Source: Bacteroidota bacterium (GTDB lineage Bacteria > Bacteroidota > Bacteroidia > Flavobacteriales > Weeksellaceae). From it: a DNA stretch of 9,343 nucleotides. Where the stretch lies: positions 1-9,343 of the forward strand of contig JAEXJU010000043.1 of the NCBI GenBank assembly GCA_023448955.1. Reading direction: 5' to 3'. Below the pieces are notes generated by a model that saw nothing but the letters and a program-made list of their open reading frames with translations, was not told the origin of the DNA and did not search any database. The position numbers were made by a program, and so were the translations under genes. Shown here one piece after another: positions 1 to 6,120 of the stretch. The number at the start of each line of letters is the position of its first letter. The stretch's first letter is position 1.

Positions 1-1842
1 ATTATAAACAGATCCCGCAGCAAAAACAAGGGTTCCTGAATTGCTAACCGTCGTGGAAGTAGATTGATTCCATGTTCCATTAACCGTATTAGTTCCTGAA
101 ATTGAAAATGAAGCATTAACCGTTAAAAAACCACCAGAATCTACCGAAATATTTTTAGAAGTTGCAGAAGCTGCAACGGTAATTGTATGTCCTGTTCTAA
201 TAGTAATCGATGTAGCAGATGAAGTAGGTGCAGATGTGGCATCTATCCAATTAGAATTATCTGATGATGATTCCCAACTGCCTATTGTTGCCCAGTTTCC
301 GGGAGAACCAGTTTGTTTGGTTCGGAAATAATCTGTTGCAGCAGTCGCAATTATGATATTGAAAGTAGATGAGTCCACATTTGTAAATCCAGATGTTGCA
401 GCCGTTAACTTCAAACCCGTTCCTACAACACTGTGTTGCAACGTTGAAAAAGTAGCTAAACCCGATGATGCCGCAGAAGAAACAGGCGTTCCGGAAAGAG
501 TCCCTGTAGATGTTATTGATACAGACGAAGTAAAGTTTCTGTCCCTATTTCCATTAACGTCATCCGCAGACACAGTAACAGCTGGCGTCATTGAAACATT
601 AATCGCTGTATTGGATGGCTGTTGGACAAAATTCAGTTTTGTGGCTACAACTGTGATTTCATTACTGTTTGCACCAGATTCTACAGATGTTCCTGTTCCG
701 CTGTCAAACTGTGTGGAAGTTGCAGATGAAGCAGTTGTAAAATTACTTCTATCGATTTTAAAAGCCAGATTCAGGCCATCAACTGTAGTTGGTAACGTTC
801 CTCCCAATGCAGTTTTCAACCAAATTTTAAGTATGTATGTTTTTGTACCATTATCCGATACATTTCCTAAATTTGCCGTATTAATGCCGCTGAAAGTAAT
901 ATTGGTAGCATTTACAGTTCCTGTGATTGAGTTTGCGCCATCAGACAATTCTGCACCAGCGATAGCCTGAGTCCAGTCTGCAATATCATTCCCAGCACCT
1001 TGAGCGATTACAATCTGACTTATCAAGGTCGGTAGACTGTCGTTTCCATTTGCTGTATTTGCATCATCGGTCACTGAGAAATCGAAATTTAATGATGATG
1101 CAGCTTGTGTATTGATAAGAGAAGAAAGAGTTGCTGGCTCTGTTCCTAAACCTGCGGTCACACCTGAATAAGAAGATGCTGTTGCAGTAGCTGATATTGA
1201 AAAATCATCTATTGAAATCCCACTGTCAGCACCAGCAGCATCGACAGCTTCCCATTTTATTCCGAAAGATTGTCCATCTGCTATTGAAAGACCTGTTAAA
1301 GTAAAAGTACTTACAGCTGTTGTAGCTACAGAACCATTAGTTCCTGAACTTGATGCTGTAAAATCTTTTGAATTTAAAGTCGCATTACTTGCTAACTGAC
1401 CTGTACCTGTACAATTCCAGCCAGCACCGTTAACAAAACGCCATTGTTCATAATTCCAAGAAAAAGTTAAAGAAGTTATTGTAGCGCCTGTATTATTTGT
1501 AAAACCAACAGAGTAACCATAAATTTTTCCACCACAAATTGTTCCGAGAGAAGATTCCGTACCTACTGTTCCACCTGGATCAAATCCCCAAAATCCGTTT
1601 GAATTAGCTGTACCCGTCCCTTTCCCGTTGTAGGCTGGACTTGCTGGAATAATTAAACTCCATCCGGAAGGTAAACTAGATGCAGCAGTCGTTGCGTTAG
1701 TCGGATTGTATGTATCAAAATTTGTAACGGCAGGACTGTATGGTAAAGTTGTTATACTTATCTGTCCTCTAACAAAAAAAACAATAAACAGTAAGAAAAA
1801 ACCGAAGACAATTCTACGGATAGAAAATAAATAATTTTTCAT
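1..1842 (-). CDS. Large secreted multidomain protein, likely T9SS cargo (partial, C-terminus beyond the window)
   Basis: Reading back from the ATG at 1842 gives 614 codons without a stop up to base 1, so this is an unfinished gene whose 3' end lies outside the window. Residues 1-27 form a signal peptide: basic MKNYLFSIRR, a Phe/Leu/Val-rich core, and probable cleavage near RGQ. Residues about 28-225 are a Gly/Ser/Thr/Asn-rich beta-sandwich-like region. About 250-395 contains a module with LNFDFSVTDD near 251-260. About 395-500 is an Ig-like repeat (ITVVATKLNFVQQP, then VSADDVNGNRDRNFTSSV). About 504-614 begins DYFRTKQTGSPGNW, then TITIRTGHTITVAA and NISVDSGGFLTVNASF, resembling parallel beta-helix repeats of Bacteroidota surface proteins. 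I recognise no catalytic motif. A C-terminal T9SS sorting domain would be expected beyond the edge but is not visible. Role is inferred as surface adhesin or secreted protein; the exact function is unknown. Confidence 0.85.
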   Translation of the reverse strand, partial: MKNYLFSIRRIVFGFFLLFIVFFVRGQISITTLPYSPAVTNFDTYNPTNATTAASSLPSGWSLIIPASPAYNGKGTGTANSNGFWGFDPGGTVGTESSLGTICGGKIYGYSVGFTNNTGATITSLTFSWNYEQWRFVNGAGWNCTGTGQLASNATLNSKDFTASSSGTNGSVATTAVSTFTLTGLSIADGQSFGIKWEAVDAAGADSGISIDDFSISATATASSYSGVTAGLGTEPATLSSLINTQAASSLNFDFSVTDDANTANGNDSLPTLISQIVIAQGAGNDIADWTQAIAGAELSDGANSITGTVNATNITFSGINTANLGNVSDNGTKTYILKIWLKTALGGTLPTTVDGLNLAFKIDRSNFTTASSATSTQFDSGTGTSVESGANSNEITVVATKLNFVQQPSNTAINVSMTPAVTVSADDVNGNRDRNFTSSVSITSTGTLSGTPVSSAASSGLATFSTLQHSVVGTGLKLTAATSGFTNVDSSTFNIIIATAATDYFRTKQTGSPGNWATIGSWESSSDNSNWIDATSAPTSSATSITIRTGHTITVAASATSKNISVDSGGFLTVNASFSISGTNTVNGTWNQSTSTTVSNSGTLVFAAGSVYN

Positions 1843-1866
1843 TTTTAATTTGTGCTATAATCAAGA

Positions 1867-1900
1867 CAAATATAAATTTTATTTACAATCTCAGAAACAA
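1867..1900 (-). promoter_or_regulatory. Predicted promoter of the secreted-protein gene
   Basis: On the minus strand, TATATTTG (1874-1867) matches the Bacteroidota -7 consensus TAnnTTTG exactly. A TTG lies 23 bases further upstream (1900-1898), at the upper end of the usual spacing for the -33 element. Transcription would start about 5-7 bases after the -7 box, giving a leader of roughly 20 bases before the ATG at 1842. Prediction only. Confidence 0.5.
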
Positions 1901-1930
1901 TTCAATAAAATTTAACATAATATTAATCAA

Positions 1931-2710
1931 TCACTTAATTAATATCATTTGCCTGCTAAGGTTCTCGATATGCAGAATCCTTCTGAAGGGACTTTTCACA
2001 TCTTTCAGCTTTTCTTTCTGATGAATATAGCTGTATCTGGAAGACATATTATACATATTAGAAACCAGAACCAGCCAGCATTCTTCAGTTTTACCGTAAT
2101 ATAACGGATATTTAGAATTCTTCTTCTTTATAACATCCAGAATCTTCTCTGAGTCAAGCTCATCAAAAAGTGACAAGCTGTATTCCAGAAACAAAAAAAC
2201 GCCTTTTGGAGAGGGCGTTCTTCTTATATTTTTTACAAATCCTGTTTTTTTATTATTCGTAATGGCAGATAAAATCTCTTTGGTAAGTTTTTCCTGCTGG
2301 CAGAATATTTCAGGATTTTGATAATCGATATCCAGATAATAAATACCAAACAAACTTTTGTATTGATTAAGCTCCTGTTCAACATTACGAAATATTGTGT
2401 TAATATAACTTTCCTTTTTCTTCAGTTCAAAATGATTGATAATCTCCGAAACTTCTATCCCAATACGTTTTCCTTTATAATTAATAATAAAATCCGGACT
2501 TTCGCTGGTGAGATTTTCTATTTCCATTTCGGGAAAATGACTAAAAAAAGTGTTCAGAAGTAATAACTCAGTTTTTTTCTGATATTCTTCACGTTCGTTA
2601 AGATTAGCATTTCCGATGGTATGATACCATTTGACCAGATTCTCTGCACCAAAATTCTTTGACGCAACACATATTTCCAGATTTTTCCGAAGATCTTCAC
2701 AAAAAATCAT
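1931..2710 (-). CDS. Hypothetical protein with a PD-(D/E)XK nuclease-like core
   Basis: This is an orphan 259-aa protein that I cannot assign to a named family. The visible signature is SPDFIINYKGKRIGIEVSEI (residues 71-90): Pro72-Asp73, a short beta-hairpin, then Glu86-Val87-Ser88. This is the spacing of the PD-(D/E)XK nuclease fold, with Glu48 in the preceding helix as a possible further acidic ligand. The usual lysine of (D/E)-x-K is Ser88, so activity is uncertain; some members relocate or lose this lysine. Later segments GVFLFLEYSLSLF (170-182) and CWLVLVSNMY (211-220) look like core strands. There is no signal peptide or membrane segment, so it is probably cytoplasmic. The gene is A/T-rich, has no partner methylase or toxin/antitoxin gene beside it, and may be a horizontally acquired accessory gene. 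The start at 2710 is the first ATG; no Shine-Dalgarno is visible. Confidence 0.7.
   Translation of the reverse strand: MIFCEDLRKNLEICVASKNFGAENLVKWYHTIGNANLNEREEYQKKTELLLLNTFFSHFPEMEIENLTSESPDFIINYKGKRIGIEVSEIINHFELKKKESYINTIFRNVEQELNQYKSLFGIYYLDIDYQNPEIFCQQEKLTKEILSAITNNKKTGFVKNIRRTPSPKGVFLFLEYSLSLFDELDSEKILDVIKKKNSKYPLYYGKTEECWLVLVSNMYNMSSRYSYIHQKEKLKDVKSPFRRILHIENLSRQMILIK
2193..2219 (-). other. Terminator-like hairpin inside the PD-(D/E)XK-like gene
   Basis: On the transcribed minus strand, AACGCC (2219-2214) pairs with GGCGTT (2203-2198) across a 10-base loop. The downstream stem runs into a tract of seven T (2199-2193). The form is that of a weak intrinsic terminator inside the coding sequence. 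It encodes the ordinary residues RTPSPKGVF, so it may be coincidental. Confidence 0.3.
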
Positions 2711-2847
2711 AGCCTAAATATTTGATATTAAACCTCAACTAATTTAGTAATTAATTGATTACAAAATAATTATATGAATGAAATTTAACACAACCATTAG
2801 TTCATAAAATAATATAACTAGGAAAATATAATCCCAAATTCAAAAAA

Positions 2848-2894
2848 AAATCATGAAAAAATCTTAAAAGATTTCCTGTTATGACTCATGATTT
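2848..2894. repeat. Nested inverted repeats upstream of the phosphorylase gene
   Basis: Outer arms AAATCATGA (2848-2856) and TCATGATTT (2886-2894) are perfect 9-bp complements. Inside them, AAATCTT (2859-2865) and AAGATTT (2868-2874) form a tight 7-bp hairpin with a 2-base spacer. The right outer arm ends about 22 bp before the predicted -7 box of the phosphorylase gene, so an operator role is possible. The DNA is very A/T-rich and chance symmetry is likely enough to keep confidence low. The rest of the 2711-2960 gap shows no gene. Confidence 0.35.
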
Positions 2895-2916
2895 ATCATC
2901 AACAAAAACTAATTAT

Positions 2917-2924
2917 TATATTTG
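2917..2924 (+). promoter_or_regulatory. Predicted -7 element of the alpha-glucan phosphorylase gene
   Basis: TATATTTG fits the Bacteroidota -7 consensus TAnnTTTG exactly. It would give a leader of roughly 30 bases before the ATG at 2961. No clear TTG -33 element is present 17-23 bp upstream, so the promoter may be weak or activator-dependent. Confidence 0.45.
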
Positions 2925-2960
2925 CAGGCTTATAGAAGACCTTAAAAATATATATGAACT

Positions 2961-4613
2961 ATGGATTTTAAAAATTTTAAGATGCCTTACAGCATCAATC
3001 CAAACTATTCTAAGAGAACAGCTTATTTCTCTATGGAGTTTGCAATAGACCAGGCTCTGAAAATTTACAGCGGCGGACTGGGCTTCCTGGCAGGATCACA
3101 CATGAAAAGCGCATATAATCTAAAACAGGATTTTGTAGGAATCGGGATTTTATGGAAATACGGCTACTATGACCAGGCCAGAAATCAGGATCAGACACTT
3201 AATCCCATCTGGACTAAAAAAATGTACAGTTTCCTAGAAGATACAGGCATAAAATTCCAGATCGAGATCCACAATGCACCGGTTTGGGTAAAAGTATGGT
3301 ACCTGAATCCGGAAACCTTCAAAACATGTCCTATGTTTTTCCTGAGTACAGATGTGCCGGAAAACGATCATATTTCTAAAACAATCTGTCATAAATTATA
3401 TGATGCTAATGAATCTACAAAATTAGCTCAGTACATTCTTCTTGGAAAAGGCGGTGCAAAACTTCTGGATGAGATGAATCTGGAAAGAGACGTGTATCAC
3501 CTGAATGAAGCACACGGACTTCCGGCAGCTTTTTATCTTTTAAGAAAATATGGCGGAGATCTCTCCAAAGTAAAAGAAAAACTGGTTTTTACAACCCACA
3601 CACCGGAAGAAGCAGGAAACGAGAAGCACAACTTGTACCTTTGCCACGATATGTCCTACTTCTGCGGACTGAGCATAGACGAGGTTAAAAAAATCGAAGG
3701 TGTGGATGACGACAGATTCAACCACTCACTTTGTGCGCTAAGAATGTCAAGAATTTCCAATGCCGTTTCACAGTTACACGGCGTGGTTTCCAGAGATATG
3801 TGGAACAAATATCCGGGAATCTGCGAAATTAAATCTATAACCAATGCTCAGGAATTCAAATATTGGGCAGACAAACCTCTATACGACGCAAAAGATGAAA
3901 GCGATGATGCGCTTTTCGATTACCGCAAAAGACATCTCAAGAAAAGAATGTTCAAGATAGTTGCGGATCAGACAGGAAAATTATTTGATCCAAATGTACT
4001 TACTATTGTTTGGGCTAGAAGATTTGCAGGATACAAAAGAGCCGATCTTTTATTGGCAGATAAAGAGCGTTTCAGAAAAATGCTGGAAAACGCGAAGCAT
4101 CCGGTGCAGATCATCTGGGCAGGAAAACCTTACCCAATGGATTATGGCGCAATTTCCACATTCAATAATCTTGTAGAAGAAAGCAAGAATCACAAAAATA
4201 TGGCGGTTCTTACAGGCTATGAATTATCATTGAGTAAGTCTTTGAAACAAGGTTCTGATATCTGGCTAAATAACCCGAGAGTTCCGAGAGAAGCTTCCGG
4301 AACCAGTGGAATGACAGCTGCGATGAATGGCTCAGTCAATCTTTCTACAGATGACGGATGGATTCCTGAATTTGCAAAACATGGCGAAAATTCTTTTGTA
4401 GTGCCAAAAGCTGATTATCATAACTGGCCACAAATTGAGCAAGACAACTTCGACCTGAAAAATCTTTACGAAGTTCTGGAAAACCAAATCATCCCGGCTT
4501 ACTACGAAAATCCTAATCAATGGAGAAAAATAGTCCAGACAGCAATGGATGATGTGAAGATCCAATTCGGAAGCGACAGAATGGCGGATGAGTATTATAA
4601 AATTTTATATTAA
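2961..4613 (+). CDS. glgP: Alpha-glucan (glycogen) phosphorylase-family protein, GT35-like, PLP lysine replaced
   Basis: Family members remove terminal glucose from alpha-1,4-glucans with phosphate, giving glucose-1-phosphate, in the cytoplasm. Recognisable blocks in order: YFSMEFAIDQALKIYSGGLG (22-41), LAGSHMKSA (43-51), HLNEAHGLPAAF (180-191), TTHTPEEAGN (211-220), GVVSRDMW (274-281), WARRFAGYKRADLLL (351-365), AGKPYPMD (387-394), and GSDIWLNNPRVPREASGTSG (431-450) followed by MTAAMNGSVNLSTDDGW. Arg354 and Lys359 align with rabbit muscle phosphorylase Arg569 and Lys574. The motif that normally reads GTGNMK or GTSGMK reads GTSGMT, so the Schiff-base lysine for pyridoxal phosphate is Thr452 (codon ACA, 4314-4316). 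At 550 residues it is much shorter than the about 700-850 of typical members, yet both GT-B halves appear present. It sits alone, without other glycogen genes, and ends at a strong terminator. Family assignment is firm; classical phosphorylase activity is doubtful. Confidence 0.88.
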   Translation: MDFKNFKMPYSINPNYSKRTAYFSMEFAIDQALKIYSGGLGFLAGSHMKSAYNLKQDFVGIGILWKYGYYDQARNQDQTLNPIWTKKMYSFLEDTGIKFQIEIHNAPVWVKVWYLNPETFKTCPMFFLSTDVPENDHISKTICHKLYDANESTKLAQYILLGKGGAKLLDEMNLERDVYHLNEAHGLPAAFYLLRKYGGDLSKVKEKLVFTTHTPEEAGNEKHNLYLCHDMSYFCGLSIDEVKKIEGVDDDRFNHSLCALRMSRISNAVSQLHGVVSRDMWNKYPGICEIKSITNAQEFKYWADKPLYDAKDESDDALFDYRKRHLKKRMFKIVADQTGKLFDPNVLTIVWARRFAGYKRADLLLADKERFRKMLENAKHPVQIIWAGKPYPMDYGAISTFNNLVEESKNHKNMAVLTGYELSLSKSLKQGSDIWLNNPRVPREASGTSGMTAAMNGSVNLSTDDGWIPEFAKHGENSFVVPKADYHNWPQIEQDNFDLKNLYEVLENQIIPAYYENPNQWRKIVQTAMDDVKIQFGSDRMADEYYKILY

Positions 4614-4632
4614 TCATTCCATAATAAAATTC

Positions 4633-4666
4633 AAAACCCTGATTTCTTAAGAAGCCAGGGTTTTTT
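4633..4666. terminator. Intrinsic terminator between convergent genes, possibly bidirectional
   Basis: AAAACCCTG (4633-4641) pairs perfectly with CAGGGTTTT (4656-4664) over a 14-base loop, and the plus strand ends in six T (4661-4666). It lies 20 bases after the phosphorylase stop codon. On the minus strand the stem is followed by GAATTTTATTAT, so it may also terminate aceA, whose stop is at 4713. A second, A/T-rich 7-bp hairpin (TTGTTGA 4665-4671 with TCAACAA 4686-4692) lies between it and aceA. Confidence 0.85.
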
Positions 4667-4712
4667 GTTGACCTAATTTCAAAACTCAACAATTATAATA
4701 TGGATTATGAGC

Positions 4713-5993
4713 CTAGTGGAATTGTGCTGTTTCGGTAGAATCTTTCATCGCAACTGTTGCTGATTTTCCGTTGGTAACAATCGTTTGTACTTCATCAAAA
4801 TAACCTGTTCCTACAAACGACTGGTGTTTTACAGCACGGAAACCTTTTTTCTGCAGTTCAAATTCTCTTTCCTGCAATTCGGAATAACCTGCCATTCCTC
4901 GTTCTTTGTAAGCTAATGCCAATTCGAACATTGCCGTATTCAGAGCGTGGAAACCTGCCAGTGTTATAAACTGGAATTTATAGCCCATTTTTGCCAGTTC
5001 CTCACGGAAATTTTCCATTTCCTCAACAGATAATTTTGCCGCCCAATTGAAAGAAGGTGAACAATTATATGCTAACATTTTTCCGGGAAACTTAGCGTGA
5101 ATACCCTCAGCGAATTGTCTGGCATATTCCAGATCAGGATTAGACGTCTCCATCCAGATCAGGTCTGCATAGGGTGCGTAGGATAAACCTCTGTCGATGC
5201 CCTGCTCTACTCCATTTTTCACCACATAAAACCCTTCCGAAGTTCTCTCACCGGTCACGAATTTTTTATCTCTGTCATCAATATCAGAAGTCAAAAGATC
5301 TGCTGCATCAGCATCCGTTCTTGCAACAATAATGCTCGGAACACCGCATACATCAGCAGCCAGTCTTGCAGCAATCAGTTTATTTATCGCCTCCTGTGTC
5401 GGAACCAAAACTTTACCGCCAAGATGTCCGCATTTTTTAGCAGATGACAACTGATCTTCGAAATGGACGCCGGCAGCACCTGCTTCAATCATTTGCTTCA
5501 TCAGTTCAAAAGCATTCAGGTTGCCTCCGAAACCAGCCTCTGCATCTGCAACAATCGGAACGAGATATTCTTTATCACCATTTCCGCTGACAGATTGAAT
5601 CTGATCTGCTCTCAGCAAAGCATTATTAATTTTCTTAACCACAGACGGAACCGAATTTGCCGGATAAAGTGACTGGTCTGGATACATTTCGCCGGAAAGA
5701 TTCGCATCTGCTGCTACCTGCCAGCCGGAAAGATAGATTGCTTCCAGTCCTGCATCCACTTCCTGCACAGCCTGGTTTCCTGTCAGAGCGCCAAGTCCGG
5801 CAACCCAATCTTGATTATTGAGTTTATCCCAAAGTTTTTGAGACATTTCATTCGCGATTGTGTAATCTAATTTGTAAGAGCCTCTCAGTTTCAGCACATC
5901 TTCTGCTGTGTAAGGTCTTGTAATACCGATCCATCTCGGATTTGTGATCCAGTCTTTTTCCAAAGCCTGAATTTGTTCTTGTTTTGTTTGCAT
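4713..5993 (-). CDS. aceA: Isocitrate lyase
   Basis: Isocitrate lyase splits isocitrate into glyoxylate and succinate, the first step of the glyoxylate bypass, as a cytoplasmic Mg-dependent homotetramer. The 426-aa product has about the E. coli AceA length (434 aa) and matches the recalled E. coli sequence along its length. Blocks include LGALTGNQAVQ (67-77), YLSGWQVAADANLSGEMYPD (87-106), VADAEAGFGG (148-157, acidic metal-site region), the catalytic loop KKCGH (186-190, with Cys188), VARTDADAADL (223-233), ETSNPDLE (282-289), YNCSPSFNW (309-317) and VGTGYFDEV (394-402). No key residue is missing. The start is placed at 5993 because MQTKQEQIQALEKDW aligns with the E. coli N-terminus. The frame stays open to an ATG at 6035, but that would add 14 residues and run into an inverted repeat. 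It lies downstream of aceB and is probably co-transcribed. The leader just before the ATG repeats that of aceB. Confidence 0.97.
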   Translation of the reverse strand: MQTKQEQIQALEKDWITNPRWIGITRPYTAEDVLKLRGSYKLDYTIANEMSQKLWDKLNNQDWVAGLGALTGNQAVQEVDAGLEAIYLSGWQVAADANLSGEMYPDQSLYPANSVPSVVKKINNALLRADQIQSVSGNGDKEYLVPIVADAEAGFGGNLNAFELMKQMIEAGAAGVHFEDQLSSAKKCGHLGGKVLVPTQEAINKLIAARLAADVCGVPSIIVARTDADAADLLTSDIDDRDKKFVTGERTSEGFYVVKNGVEQGIDRGLSYAPYADLIWMETSNPDLEYARQFAEGIHAKFPGKMLAYNCSPSFNWAAKLSVEEMENFREELAKMGYKFQFITLAGFHALNTAMFELALAYKERGMAGYSELQEREFELQKKGFRAVKHQSFVGTGYFDEVQTIVTNGKSATVAMKDSTETAQFH

Positions 5994-6015
5994 AATATTT
6001 TGTGATTTGGTGTGA
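5994..6015 (-). repeat. Shared leader sequence, copy in front of aceA
   Basis: On the mRNA strand, ACCAAATCACAAAATATT ends exactly at the aceA ATG. The identical 18 bases occur in front of aceB (7703-7720). Including flanks, 21 of 22 positions match between 5994-6015 and 7703-7724. It is A-rich and lacks a Shine-Dalgarno, so it could act as a translation-enhancing leader or as a common binding site for an RNA or protein. Confidence 0.75.
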
Positions 6016-6033
6016 TTCTTTGATATGATGTTC

Positions 6034-6098
6034 AAAGTAAAATGTAAGAATCTCTTTTACTTATCACCTCTTACATTTAACTTCTTACATTTTACTTT
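6034..6098. repeat. Perfect 17-bp inverted repeat between aceB and aceA
   Basis: AAAGTAAAATGTAAGAA (6034-6050) and TTCTTACATTTTACTTT (6082-6098) are exact reverse complements separated by 31 bases. In an aceB-aceA transcript this would fold as a long A-U-rich stem 22 bases downstream of the aceB stop and 40 bases upstream of the aceA start. The loop contains a second TCTTACATTT, so an alternative shorter stem with the left arm is possible. The plus strand from about 6051 to 6116 is a run of TTAC-type pyrimidine-rich repeats. Confidence 0.7.
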
Positions 6099-6120
6099 TT
6101 ACTTTTTACTCTTATTACAA

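Noticed and set aside
353..970. 205-codon open frame on the plus strand
   Set aside because: It is antisense to the secreted-protein gene, which is open over the whole of 1-1842 with a signal peptide and family-like modules. The plus-strand product is a hydrophobic Val/Pro-rich sequence with no recognisable motif, as expected of a shadow.
2318..2563. 81-codon plus-strand open frame
   Set aside because: It lies opposite the PD-(D/E)XK-like core. Its Phe/Ile/Asn-rich translation is typical of A/T-rich antisense DNA.
5994..6035. Longer aceA start at 6035 (14 extra residues)
   Set aside because: The added residues have no counterpart in E. coli AceA, they include the shared 18-base leader, and the extension reaches the inverted-repeat arm. 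The ATG at 5993 aligns with the family N-terminus.
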